Below, one piece after another: positions 53,293 to 62,547 of a stretch of DNA of 64,000 bases. The stretch comes from Oleispira sp036960605 (GTDB lineage: Bacteria > Pseudomonadota > Gammaproteobacteria > Pseudomonadales > Oceanobacteraceae). Under the pieces are notes generated by a model, which was given only the letters and a program-made list of their open reading frames with translations, was not told the DNA's origin and did not search any database. Within the stretch, counting starts at the first letter, position 1; every line of letters begins with the position of its first letter. The translations under genes were made by a program, and so were the position numbers. The DNA is taken from the NCBI GenBank assembly GCA_036960605.1, contig JBALXI010000006.1:1-64000 (forward strand), given 5' to 3'.

Positions 53293-54621
53293 GTGAAAAA
53301 GATACCTAAAGCCTCAAATAATCCATTTATTGAGATAGCGAAATCTCAACCAGAGCTATTGCCTGCCTATATGAGCCTTCACAGCCCTGTGGATAAGAAG
53401 GGGCGTTATTTACCTTTTGATGAACTTTACCGCCGCTTTCCGAAGGCGCTTGATACTCAGCTAGCATGGTCGGTGGTGCGTGATGCTCGCCAAAGCCAAT
53501 TGAGCAAGCTTGCCCCTTTTAATCAGTCTCTATCCTCTTTTGATTACTTCGTAAGCTCGACCATTCAGAAAACCAATATTCAGGTCGAGCAGCATACCTC
53601 GCTTGCTTCATTGGAGTGGATGTCGCAGCAATTAGGGGAGGGTGAGAGTTTTAAGTATGTTCTTGATAATTTGGTAAAAGATGAAGCCATTAGCAGTAGC
53701 CAGCTAGAAGGTGCAGCGACTACGACAAGGGTCGCTCGAGACTTCCTATTGAATGAGCGCAAGCCAGAAAGCTTGTCTGAAAAAATGATTTTTGGAAATT
53801 TCAATTTAATGCAAGCGGCTTGGTCTGAGAAAGATAAGCCTCTTTCTCTGGCGTTGATAAAACAACTGCATCATATTGGTATGAGTGATATTGATGATGA
53901 AAAATATCAACCTGGGTACTTGCGTACAAGCGATGATGTCGTAGTCGTTGATGCTTCTGGTCAGGTTGTACATACACCGCCTTTGGCCAGTGAATTAGAA
54001 CAGCGTTTAGAATTTGTGGTGACTTGGTTTAATAATACTGAGCCAGACTCATCATCTTCAGCTTTTGTTATCGCAACGGCGTTACACTTTGCTATTGGCT
54101 TTGAACATCCTTTTCATGATGGCAATGGTCGTTTAGCTAGGGCTCTTTTTTATTGGGTGATGTTCAAGCATGGATATCATGCATTTCGTTATATTTCGAT
54201 CAGTGCGTTGTTGAATGAAGCGCCTGTGCAATATGGAAAAAGTTATATTCATACTGAAACAGATGAAATGGATATGACGTATTTTATTGAGTACCAAAGT
54301 AAAATAACGTCCAGAGCGGTTGATAAATTCTTGCAAGATTTTTCTGAAATGGCAGAGAAGTATCAAAGCTTTAAAGAACTGCTTGCGACATCAAAATACT
54401 ATGCTCAAGCCAATGAGAAGCAACGCACCGTGATTATGTTAGTGCATAACATTGGTATTAAAAAAGTTACCGCTAATTGGGTACAGGGAATGATCGACTG
54501 TTCATATAATACAGCTGCTTCGATTCTTAATGGGTTAACTAAAATAGGTATTTTTGAACGGGGTAAGGTTGGCCGAGAGTGGCATTATTCAATGTTGAAT
54601 TTAGATGGTTTAGCGTTGTGA
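53293..54621 (+). CDS. Fic-family protein with self-inhibitory motif and C-terminal winged helix
   Basis: 442 aa. Fic core motif HPFHDGNGRLAR (catalytic His272), so AMP transfer to a hydroxyl residue is expected. The N-terminal inhibitory helix SSSQLEGA (S-x-x-x-E-G class II type) is at about 135-142, which should hold the enzyme off. C-terminal HTH (VTANWVQGMIDCSYNTAASILNGL in parts) suggests DNA binding and autoregulation via the upstream array. Starts with GTG at 53293. No partner antitoxin gene is adjacent. Target unknown. Confidence 0.9.
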   Translation: MKKIPKASNNPFIEIAKSQPELLPAYMSLHSPVDKKGRYLPFDELYRRFPKALDTQLAWSVVRDARQSQLSKLAPFNQSLSSFDYFVSSTIQKTNIQVEQHTSLASLEWMSQQLGEGESFKYVLDNLVKDEAISSSQLEGAATTTRVARDFLLNERKPESLSEKMIFGNFNLMQAAWSEKDKPLSLALIKQLHHIGMSDIDDEKYQPGYLRTSDDVVVVDASGQVVHTPPLASELEQRLEFVVTWFNNTEPDSSSSAFVIATALHFAIGFEHPFHDGNGRLARALFYWVMFKHGYHAFRYISISALLNEAPVQYGKSYIHTETDEMDMTYFIEYQSKITSRAVDKFLQDFSEMAEKYQSFKELLATSKYYAQANEKQRTVIMLVHNIGIKKVTANWVQGMIDCSYNTAASILNGLTKIGIFERGKVGREWHYSMLNLDGLAL

Positions 54622-54665
54622 TGCGACACATTGAGCCGTTCAGGTTAATAATGAGTCTAAGTTAT

Positions 54666-54714
54666 TTTAGGCTTTAGGCTTTAGGCTTTAGGCTTTAGGC
54701 TTTAGGCTCTAGGG
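54666..54714. repeat. Heptanucleotide tandem repeat (TTTAGGC)6
   Basis: Six perfect head-to-tail copies of TTTAGGC (54666-54707) and one diverged copy TCTAGGG (54708-54714), between fic and the pseudogene. Simple-sequence tracts of this kind vary in copy number by slippage; here it is not in a reading frame or at an obvious promoter. Confidence 0.85.
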
Positions 54715-54744
54715 TATAGCGATTGATAATGTCGAATAATATTT

Positions 54745-55311
54745 TTATGCGTTCCAGTCGGCAACGTATAGGTCACTGATAAATACATCGATTCGATCTA
54801 ATTTCAACATTGAATAGAAACGATATATTTTATTTTCACCTACGAGAGTGGTTATTTTTAATTTATTTTTATTGGCCACAATATAGGCATCAATACTTTC
54901 ATTGTAGATATAACTTAATGCCACTCCCAAGACTTGGTCTGTAAAAGAAGACGTGTTGATATACTGCCAGCCACTAGATCTATACGTATATAAACATACG
55001 CTATAGTCGATGGTAGCCACTGCGGTAAATAATAGGTTGGGAGCCTCGCTAGAGACGGCTGTTACCAAGCCAGGTATTTTCCTATTTCTAATAGCACTTT
55101 TCCAAGGTAAGTATCGAATATCTAAAGCAATATCATAGGGTGCTAAAATTTCTTGAAGATATTCAACGATGATACCCGGTTCTTAATTAGAGTCACAGAT
55201 ATAGGTGCACCAGTCTGTAGCCGCTAACCTAATCGACGAAGGAATTTTTTCCTCGACTGTCATCGATAATAAATAGTCTAAGAACCAGGAGGTAGGAGTT
55301 AATAATTTCAA
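54745..55311 (-). pseudogene. Solute-binding protein family 3 remnant with one in-frame stop
   Basis: Reading the minus strand from about 55311, the frame gives SSIRLAATDWCTYICDSN, then TAA (plus-strand 55183-55185), then EPGIIVEYLQEILAPYDIAL and onward in the same frame to 54745. The pattern (ATDWCPY…PGIIVEYL…RYLPWKSAI; GVALSYIY; MLKLDRIDVFISD) is that of periplasmic amino-acid-type binding proteins. One CAA to TAA change explains the break. The leader peptide and last ~60 residues also seem lost. An open part (54745-55068) remains but is not a real gene. Confidence 0.7.
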
Positions 55312-55741
55312 CGATTTCTCAAAGACTTCAATTTGTATGAACTATTGTCGAGGTAGATATGGCTGTGGGTTAGTAAGTCAATAATGGTATTACAGCATCA
55401 ATGAAAGAGGATGTATTTTTTACAATGGTTTAACCAAACGGTGGGGTAGAGGCATTACTTCAGCGAAGCGAAATTGAGATTGTGAGCAAAAAAATAAATG
55501 AAAAATTAAAAGAAAGTTGTTGGTTTTGGGGCTCAGGATTTATGGGTATTCACTAATGCCAAATAACTAATGATATAGTATTGGTTTTATCTGAAGACAT
55601 TTGATTGTTATCGATAAAAATTTACAGTGTCAGAAAATCATTAGATATTATTCCTAAATATTCTGAAAATGTGACGAACGGTCATAGGTGCTCAAGTCAA
55701 AAAACTATATACTCCCGCGAAATAAATGAATAGAACTCACC
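55312..55741. other. Intergenic stretch before the choline-binding protein gene
   Basis: About 430 bp with no supported gene on either strand; AT-rich. The final ~80 bp (tatactcccgcgaaataaatg) probably hold the promoter and leader of the next gene. No repeat recognised. Confidence 0.4.
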
Positions 55742-56668
55742 ATGCCTATCTCAAAAATTATAATAAGTGTATTACTCACCACCTTCATTATTTCATCTGC
55801 TTCTGCTAATCAGTGTCGTAGAGTCCACATTGGTTTAGTCAATTGGACGGATGTAGAAGCGACGACGGCTTTAACTTCTGTATTAATGAAAGAGCTAGGG
55901 TTGAGAGTTAGAACTTCTGTTCAGACCGTGCCTAAAACGCTAGAGAAACTATCAAAGGGTAAAGTGGATGCTTTTTTAGGAAATTGGATGCCTTCGAATT
56001 CTGCGTCACTTCAACCTTATATTGATAACTCTAGTATCGTTAAGTTAACTACAAATTTGGTTGGCGCTAAATATACCCTTGCAGTTCCTCAGTACGTTTA
56101 TGATGCAGGCGTGAGAACATTTGAAGATTTAGCAAAGCACGCTGATAAGTTTGAGAGGAAAATCTATGGTTTAGAAGCCAATAATGACGGAAATGTTATT
56201 ATTGATAATATGATTTCAGATAATGCTTATAAATTAAAAGATTTCAAATTAGTTGCTACGTCTGAAAGGATTATGTTGAGAAAGCTGAGTAAGAAAATAA
56301 AAAGTAATGAATGGATTGCATTTTTAGCTTGGGAACCACATCCAATGAATGTGGATTTTGATATTGCTTATCTAAATGGTGATCAGAAGTATTTTGGGAA
56401 AAATTATGGTGCTTCTACAGTCGAAACTCTTGTTCGAAAAGGCTTCGTTGGTGAATGTCCGCAAGCAGCAAGGTTGCTAAAAAATCTTAAGTTTACCTTG
56501 ATGATGGAAAATGAATTGATGGCAGACGTTCAAAATAATCACGTTGATCCTAAAACAGCAGCGTGGAAGTGGATGGGGGAAAACCCTCAGCAGGTTCGTC
56601 AATGGTTAGAGGGGGTTGAACCATTGAATGGGAGAACAATAGAGGAAGTGATATCTTCGTTTTATTGA
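55742..56668 (+). CDS. Choline/glycine-betaine ABC transporter substrate-binding protein (orphan)
   Basis: 308 aa with signal peptide (MPISKIIISVLLTTFIISSASA). OpuAC/ChoX fold: NWTDVEATTALT in the first lobe, FLGNWMPSN, and FLAWEPHPMN with the aromatic residues (Trp) that form the quaternary-amine cage. The C-terminus PKTAAWKWMGENPQQVRQWL is ChoX-like. No permease or ATPase gene is adjacent, so it must use a transporter encoded elsewhere or act as a sensor. Which of choline or betaine it binds cannot be decided here. Confidence 0.85.
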   Translation: MPISKIIISVLLTTFIISSASANQCRRVHIGLVNWTDVEATTALTSVLMKELGLRVRTSVQTVPKTLEKLSKGKVDAFLGNWMPSNSASLQPYIDNSSIVKLTTNLVGAKYTLAVPQYVYDAGVRTFEDLAKHADKFERKIYGLEANNDGNVIIDNMISDNAYKLKDFKLVATSERIMLRKLSKKIKSNEWIAFLAWEPHPMNVDFDIAYLNGDQKYFGKNYGASTVETLVRKGFVGECPQAARLLKNLKFTLMMENELMADVQNNHVDPKTAAWKWMGENPQQVRQWLEGVEPLNGRTIEEVISSFY

Positions 56669-56738
56669 TAATGATGCTTATCATAGCTAAAAGGATGATG
56701 TCTTTATCTATGAATTACTTATAGGTAATTCATAGTGG

Positions 56739-57852
56739 TTATTTTTTTTCGGCCAGGTCAATAAAATGATCTTCTAGCATCATGTATTCAGTTTTTGTTC
56801 TTTTTAATTCATCTTTAAGTTGTACTTGGTTATCGGTACTGTCTAATAAATCTAGGAACTGAGTCTCTAAGAAATTCTTTTCTGTTAGGGCTCTTTCCAA
56901 CGCTAATTGAATTTCTGATATGTCATTGGTAATCGATGTCATGTCGCTATCAATGTCACCATCCATTTCGTTATCGGCAGTGGCCGCGTTTTTAGACTCC
57001 TCTTCTAATATTAAGTAGCCTTGCATTAATTGTTCTAGCTCACTATTTTGATTTTCTATTTTTTTCTTTTGTTGTGTGATCGTTACAGACATTTCATTAA
57101 GCATTTCTGCACTAGTGCTATCACTATCATTTTCCACTTGGGATTCTAAAATAGTATTNNNNNNNNNNNNNNNNNNNNNNNNNNNNNNNNNNNNNNNNNN
57201 NNNNNNNNNNNNNNNNNNNNNNNNNNNNNNNNNNNNNNNNNNNNNNNNNNNNAGTATTTTCAGTATTTTCAGTATTTTCAGTATTTTCAGTATTTTCAGT
57301 ATTTTCAGTATTTTCAGTATTTTCAGTATTTTCAGTATTTTTAAGATTATCCATTTCGGACTTATCTCTCATGAGTCTTAGTTCTATTAGCTCTTGTTTT
57401 TGCAGTAGTAATTTTTCTTCAATAAAGGTTAATCTATTATTGCCTTGGTATATTTGTTTTCTTAATATGCTGACGGTATCTTCGTAGGCATCAGATTGAG
57501 CCTTGAGGCTGGCGAGCTGTGCTTTGATATACCGCTCTTTTGTTTCTTTATCTAAGCCTTCATTATTCTCAATCTCTATAATTTCAGCCATAGCCTCTTG
57601 CTGTTGCTGATTGATCATTTGTAGATTGGAAATGCACTCTTGTTGTAATTTAAACTCTTCTACACCGATCGGTGCGCTGCCATCATCTTTTTTATGCTTA
57701 GAAAAAATTTCTTTGAGCTGCTGGATCTTTCCTGAGATTAAGATCTCGTTAGCCGCTGTCTTTTTAATCCTAAAATAGATATATCCCCAGCTAATAATTA
57801 ATAGCACTAGGAGGTTAATCATTATGAATACTAATGCTTGAATTTTAGACAA
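56739..57852 (-). CDS. Membrane-anchored coiled-coil protein with an (Asn-Thr-Glu)n repeat, interrupted by an assembly gap
   Basis: N-terminal TM helix (about residues 5-25), a long coiled coil (about 40-170), then a tandem Asn-Thr-Glu repeat, then a second acidic coiled coil to the end (IENQNSELEQLMQGYLILEEE…MLEDHFIDLAEKK). The 94 Ns at 57159-57252 fall in the repeat. On the far side the sequence reads N-T-I-L-E-S-Q-V-E-N-D-S-D in the repeat frame, so the two open frames (57127-57852 and 56739-57137) are one gene. Function unknown; divergent from the response regulator at 58050. Confidence 0.7.
57159..57252. other. Run of 94 N (assembly gap)
   Basis: Unresolved bases lie inside a 9-bp tandem repeat, the classic place for a short-read assembly to fail. 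The length is probably arbitrary: as given it throws the two halves of the gene out of frame. Confidence 0.95.
57253..57342. repeat. 9-bp tandem repeat agtattttc
   Basis: Nine perfect copies of agtattttc plus a final variant, running directly out of the N gap; a partial copy (agtatt) stands on the other side of the gap at 57153. On the coding strand each unit encodes Glu-Asn-Thr. Copy number can vary without shifting the frame. Confidence 0.92.
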
Positions 57853-58049
57853 GGGTTCCCTCGTTTATCTAGTAGCTATGATTCATAATGAGTATAGATC
57901 ATTTTTTGTACTCATTTTAGTGTATTGCATGACAGTAAAGTCACACTGTATTCGATGGGTATGGCGTATTAATGAAGCTGAGCTAATCTATAAGAAGGCA
58001 ATGTTTTCCTTTGAGGGTACTGATGTGGCAGGACTTAGGGTGAAGTAAA

Positions 58050-58964
58050 ATGAAGATACTTATTGTGGATGACAGTAAGGCAATGCAGCACATTGTAAAG
58101 CGAGGCTTAGAGAAGCTAGGTTATGACGATTTGGAAATCGTATTAGCTTCTAATGGTATGGATGCATTGAGGCTAGCAAAAGAGTGGCAGCCTGAATTAA
58201 TACTATCTGATTGGCATATGCCTGAAATGACAGGATTAGAGCTGATGCATGAGCTAAGTAAGGCCATGCTGGATGTTGATATCGGCTTTGTTACCACAGA
58301 GTCTTCTGCTGAGCGTATAAAAGAAGCGACAGATGCTGGCGCACTCTTTGTCGTGAGTAAACCTTTTGATGTAGAGACCCTTCATAACGCCGTTTTACCG
58401 GCTCTACAGCGAAGACAGGTTAAAAGTCCGCAGTTGGATACAGATGCTGAGGCTTCACCGGATGAAAGTGCTGAACTTGATATCGTCATGCCTAAAAGTG
58501 AATCTTTGCAAAAAGCATTGAAGTTATTAACCGTTAAAGAAATTTTGGTTTCTACTAAAGATATCGATGACCCTCAAGCTAGCTGGCTGCCCTGTATTAT
58601 CGGCCTGTTTGGTTTTGATAATGAGAAAAATATTAAAGTGGTTATTGTGTTTGATATTTTAGGTGCGATGATTTTGGGCGCTAATTCAGAATCCGTACTC
58701 AAAAGTACAATTGATGCCGCCATTAAAGAGAAGGTTATCCCGAAAGACGTGGTCGCTAATTGTGAGCGTGCTTTAAATATGATCAGTCTAGTGATCGATC
58801 GTGAAGTAGATGATCGAGAGCTCACGATGATTAGTATGTCTACGCTAACAACCAATATAGACAAGCTAGGAGCCTTAGTGGGACGTAAAGGCGTGAAGCG
58901 AATAGATTATAATGTCTCGAATAAAGATTATAGCAATGGACGTATCATTATTTTATGTCCTTAA
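58050..58964 (+). CDS. Response regulator: CheY-like receiver plus unassigned C-terminal domain
   Basis: 304 aa. Receiver domain (1-120) with acidic pocket VDDSKAMQH, phosphoacceptor Asp in LILSDWHMPEMTG, Thr in VTTES, and Lys in VSKPFD. A linker (about 125-160) leads to ~145 residues of α/β sequence (IIGLFGFDNEKNIKVVIVFDILGAMILG; CERALNMISLVIDRE) that resembles a CheX/CheC-like fold by secondary-structure order, though not by a firm motif. No DNA-binding domain. Divergent from the coiled-coil protein, which could be a partner. Confidence 0.8.
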   Translation: MKILIVDDSKAMQHIVKRGLEKLGYDDLEIVLASNGMDALRLAKEWQPELILSDWHMPEMTGLELMHELSKAMLDVDIGFVTTESSAERIKEATDAGALFVVSKPFDVETLHNAVLPALQRRQVKSPQLDTDAEASPDESAELDIVMPKSESLQKALKLLTVKEILVSTKDIDDPQASWLPCIIGLFGFDNEKNIKVVIVFDILGAMILGANSESVLKSTIDAAIKEKVIPKDVVANCERALNMISLVIDREVDDRELTMISMSTLTTNIDKLGALVGRKGVKRIDYNVSNKDYSNGRIIILCP

Positions 58965-59038
58965 CTTGATAGATACATGTCTTTCAAATTAGCGTTAAAT
59001 AGTCGCCTATACTGAATTATAATGAATGTTGATGCTTG

Positions 59039-59974
59039 ATGAATAACTACAAATTACTGCCCGCCCTGATCTCGATACTCACTACCCGAAACCTGACTGA
59101 ATCTGCTAAAGAACTGAATGTTACTCAGTCGGCCATGAGCAAAACCCTGAGTCAAATTCGCCAAGCATTTGATAATGAAATCTTGATTCGTCAGGGTGGC
59201 CAGTTCCTATTAACTCAACGCGGTGAACAGCTAAAAACGCAGCTGCCTATTTTAATGCAGCAGTTAGATGATTTGTACTTACCTCCTGCGATAAATTTAC
59301 AGCGTTGTAATAGAGTATTTCGGTTTGCTTCCAGTGATTATGTTGCGCAAGCGGTCTTTCCGCAGATATTAAAGAATGTTGAACAAGCAGCGCCTAATGT
59401 AGCGATCGAATATTTACTATGGGATAAGCAAAAGCTAGTAGAATCTTTTAGCCATTCGGTTGATTTGGTGACGACCATTGCAGACACGATTCCTGAAAAT
59501 TTATATGGCCAATTGCTGGGGGAAGATCAGTCTGTTGTTATCTTCAGTACGACACATCCGCTTGCGGATAAAGAGCTTACACTTGATGATTATTTAGCCG
59601 CTAGGCATGTTTTAATCAGCGGTGGCGGGGATAAAGATAGCCTTATCGATCAGTCTTTAAAGACAAAAGGGCAGGCTCGAAAAATCATAGCCACTGTTCC
59701 GTTTTTTCAGTCTGCCATTGAGCTATTACTAACGACAGACTCTCTATTGACGATACCACTTCATATTGCGGCAGAATTTTCGAAGCGGTTTGCATTGCAA
59801 GTGAAGCCATTGCCTATGCTGGTTAAGCCTCATAATTACTATGTATTGTGGCATGCTAAATATCAGCAAGACCCCGAACACCACTGGTTCAGAGAACTGT
59901 GCATCCCAGCATTGAAGAATCATTTAGAAACCCGTATTCAACAAGGTATGAAATTACTTCATGCTAGTCAGTAA
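59039..59974 (+). CDS. LysR-family transcriptional regulator
   Basis: 311-aa LTTR with HTH (TRNLTESAKELNVTQSAMSKTLSQIRQAFDNEILIR in parts) and a full-length effector domain, closest in feel to the NodD/LeuO-type subgroup. ATG 59039 (MNNYKLLPAL). Followed on the same strand by a LysE-type exporter 74 bp away, the classic regulator/exporter pairing. Confidence 0.87.
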   Translation: MNNYKLLPALISILTTRNLTESAKELNVTQSAMSKTLSQIRQAFDNEILIRQGGQFLLTQRGEQLKTQLPILMQQLDDLYLPPAINLQRCNRVFRFASSDYVAQAVFPQILKNVEQAAPNVAIEYLLWDKQKLVESFSHSVDLVTTIADTIPENLYGQLLGEDQSVVIFSTTHPLADKELTLDDYLAARHVLISGGGDKDSLIDQSLKTKGQARKIIATVPFFQSAIELLLTTDSLLTIPLHIAAEFSKRFALQVKPLPMLVKPHNYYVLWHAKYQQDPEHHWFRELCIPALKNHLETRIQQGMKLLHASQ

Positions 59975-60048
59975 ATCATTCCATTTCTATAAAATCAGGC
60001 CAAGTACTAAACTAGACACTTATGAAATAAGTTTATAGGAAAATTAAC

Positions 60049-60654
60049 GTGGACTTCACCGCATGGCTTTCACTCGCCACTATTTGTTTATTGGGGGCGA
60101 TGACCCCAGGACAAAGTTTTATTGTCATCTTGAAACACGCAATGGCAGGTCGATTTAATGGTTTATCGGCCAGTATTGGCCATGGTTTAGGTATAGCTCT
60201 GTATGCACTATTAACCGTGGTGGGTCTCGCGATCGTGATTAAAGAAACCCCGTGGTTATTTAATCTCATTAAATTCACGGGTGTAGCATTTTTAGTGTGG
60301 CTGGCTTATCAAGGTTTACGCGCAAAGGCGGGTAATACACGATTTTCGACAGAGCAGTTCAGTACGACACTCTGGAAAAGCTTCTATGAAGGTTTGATGA
60401 TTGCGTGTTTAAACCCAAAAATAATAATTTTCTTCTTGGCTTTATTCAGTCAGTTCGTCGAGCCGGATGCCGCTTGGCAGCAGAATGCTGTTTTGATCGG
60501 CACCGTCACCGGAATTGATACACTCTGGTATTGCTTACTCTCGTTGGTATTATCGCACTCTCGTGTTTTAAATAAGCTGCGTGAAAAATCGCATATTATC
60601 GAAAAGTTCTCTGGGCTAGTTTTATTGGCGGTAGCGGTCAGGGTTATTATGTAA
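60049..60654 (+). CDS. LysE-family amino-acid exporter
   Basis: 201 aa, six hydrophobic helices. Family signature GAMTPGQSFIVILKHAMAGR (G-x-x-x-P-G-P/Q) at the first helix and SFYEGLMIACLNPKIIIFFLALFSQF in the middle with the conserved N-P-K. Probably exports an amino acid or homoserine-like compound; substrate unknown. Starts with GTG behind taggaa. Convergent with the AraC gene, whose stop is 1 bp away. Confidence 0.87.
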   Translation: MDFTAWLSLATICLLGAMTPGQSFIVILKHAMAGRFNGLSASIGHGLGIALYALLTVVGLAIVIKETPWLFNLIKFTGVAFLVWLAYQGLRAKAGNTRFSTEQFSTTLWKSFYEGLMIACLNPKIIIFFLALFSQFVEPDAAWQQNAVLIGTVTGIDTLWYCLLSLVLSHSRVLNKLREKSHIIEKFSGLVLLAVAVRVIM

Positions 60655-60655
60655 G

Positions 60656-61777
60656 CTAACGCTCTTCAGCATTATTTTTACGATATTGGCTCGGCGTGCA
60701 ACCATAGGACTTTTTGAAGTAGCTATAAAAGGTCGACTTAGTGGTAAATCCCGCGGAAAAATACACATCAGTGATCGACATTTTTGGCTTATCGACTAGT
60801 TCTAGTGCGGCATACTTCACGCGAAAATCATTGATGAACTCATAAAAGGTAATCTTGAAAAGTGCATTGATGGCCAATGAAAGCTTGTGCGTTGTGGTAT
60901 CTAATTGGAAGGCAAGGCTAGAAAGGGATAAGTCATCTTGTAAAAATAATTCATCATTCTCAAGTTTTCTCTTCGCTAATAATCCGAGTGCTTCTAAATT
61001 AGGCTCTAGTGCTGACTCATCGAAAGAGGATGGCATTGTTTGAAAGTAGGTTTCGCTCGGCTGGCTGACAATAATCTCTTCAGCGGCAGGCTCTATTCGA
61101 TTGTCTCTGATGGTGATTAGGGCTGAATAAATAAAATACAGCACCAGTAATATGAAGCTGATATCACCCAATGAAACCTTGTTACCATCAATATTAATAA
61201 GCGAACTAACAACCTGCAACATCGCTACTATTAAAATAATCACTAGTACCTGCAGCATTTTATACCAGCTATTAGGCAATGTTTTACTCTGATAGCTGCT
61301 CCAATCTTGGCGTAATTTTAATAATAATAAGCCCGATAAAAGAACATAGGTGAGTATGTGTAAACCCGCCATGGCGCTTACAACACTGAAAAATGCCGAA
61401 TAACTATCAGCTTGATAATCGTGAATATTCGCTAACTCAAACATGCTCTTATCGGATAGCGAATTTGGACTAACCAATACTACGATAATGGGAAGCCAGG
61501 CCATTAGGTAATCTTTAAAGCCAATAAATTTCCGATCGGATATATGTCCTATATAACCAAGCAGTATAGGGCCAGGTAAAAAAATTATACTTAAAGAGAG
61601 GAAATATAACTGAGGAGAAATATAGAAGTCTTGAGCATCTAATATTATTAGCCCTAGATAGAATGTCAAAAAGAGTAGAAAAGCAGAAAGCCAGATGCTT
61701 GATTTGCAGTTAATCGTTAAAAGTGCGGCTGACATCCCTAGGCAAATGAACGTCAGAATCCAATAAATAAATTCCAA
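60656..61777 (-). CDS. Membrane-anchored AraC-family regulator
   Basis: 373 aa: seven or so N-terminal transmembrane helices (about 1-215) and a C-terminal AraC HTH (LSLSSLAFQLDTTTHKLSLAIN; MSITDVYFSAGFTTKSTFYSYFKKSYGCTPSQYRKN in parts). Such proteins sense a signal at the membrane and bind DNA directly. Divergent from the TetR gene at 61930. Confidence 0.87.
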   Translation of the reverse strand: MEFIYWILTFICLGMSAALLTINCKSSIWLSAFLLFLTFYLGLIILDAQDFYISPQLYFLSLSIIFLPGPILLGYIGHISDRKFIGFKDYLMAWLPIIVVLVSPNSLSDKSMFELANIHDYQADSYSAFFSVVSAMAGLHILTYVLLSGLLLLKLRQDWSSYQSKTLPNSWYKMLQVLVIILIVAMLQVVSSLINIDGNKVSLGDISFILLVLYFIYSALITIRDNRIEPAAEEIIVSQPSETYFQTMPSSFDESALEPNLEALGLLAKRKLENDELFLQDDLSLSSLAFQLDTTTHKLSLAINALFKITFYEFINDFRVKYAALELVDKPKMSITDVYFSAGFTTKSTFYSYFKKSYGCTPSQYRKNNAEER

Positions 61778-61929
61778 AAGTTAATCTCTTTTCTATGATT
61801 TTGCACTTTGAGGGTGTTTTTTCGAAAGAGTTGCTACAAAAAAGTACGTTTCGACCGTATCGGACTCACATCATGTGAGCATTTCTTAAAATTGCTTCCA
61901 ATAAGTCGGTATTCATTGAGAGTTAAAGT

Positions 61930-62547
61930 ATGACAGAGATCGAAGAGAGTTTACAAGAGAGTAGTGTGCAAGAGCGTTTACTCAAAGCAGCCTTTGATCT
62001 TTTTTTGCATGAAAACTACAACAAAGTCACGACAAGAATGTTAGCCACGAAAGCTAAAACCTCGTTATCAATGATTCGCTATCACTTTGGCGATAAGCAA
62101 AAGCTCTACGAAGAGATGGTGCGTCAGCAGTTTAATACGATTACACAAGCTCTCGAAGATAGTTATAGCGAAGACAAGGGGCTGGATTTTGAGTTGTTGC
62201 TGATGAAATATTTGGATATTCATAATGAGCATCCTGACTTTTCTGCATTTTTTAACAACATCCTCTCGTCTAAAAATGGTCCCGGCTACTTACTTTTCTC
62301 TCAAATACTGGACGCTAAAAGGGAGCGAATAGAAAAATTAGTTCGAGCAAGTCAGGAAAGTGAATTACTAGGTGCGCATGTAGATATAGACGTGCTGCGG
62401 ATATTGATAATGTCTTTAACCGTTTTCCCCATTCTTATCCAGGGTATCTTAGCCAACAGTACAACATTCAGTATGAGCGATCAGTTGTTCGAAAAAGTCG
62501 CGCACACCGCGGGAAGAATGCTAACAAGTTATGTGATAGCTGAATAG
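61930..62547 (+). CDS. TetR-family transcriptional regulator
   Basis: 205 aa. HTH in residues 15-62 (ERLLKAAFDLFLHENYNKVTTRMLATKAKTSLSMIRYHFGDKQKLYEEM in parts). The ligand-binding C-terminal part resembles the CecR/YbiH-type group (FNNILSSKNGPGYLLFSQI). Its stop codon TAG overlaps the next gene's GTG (TAGTG), implying coupled translation. Confidence 0.86.
   Translation: MTEIEESLQESSVQERLLKAAFDLFLHENYNKVTTRMLATKAKTSLSMIRYHFGDKQKLYEEMVRQQFNTITQALEDSYSEDKGLDFELLLMKYLDIHNEHPDFSAFFNNILSSKNGPGYLLFSQILDAKRERIEKLVRASQESELLGAHVDIDVLRILIMSLTVFPILIQGILANSTTFSMSDQLFEKVAHTAGRMLTSYVIAE

Noticed and set aside
54666..54714. TTTAGGC repeat as a telomere-like linear end
   Set aside because: The resemblance to eukaryotic telomere repeats is coincidental; it lies inside a continuous gene-bearing region with no hairpin end.
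57076..57381. Plus-strand frame across the N gap (Ser-Ile-Phe repeat)
   Set aside because: It is the antisense shadow of the Glu-Asn-Thr repeat.
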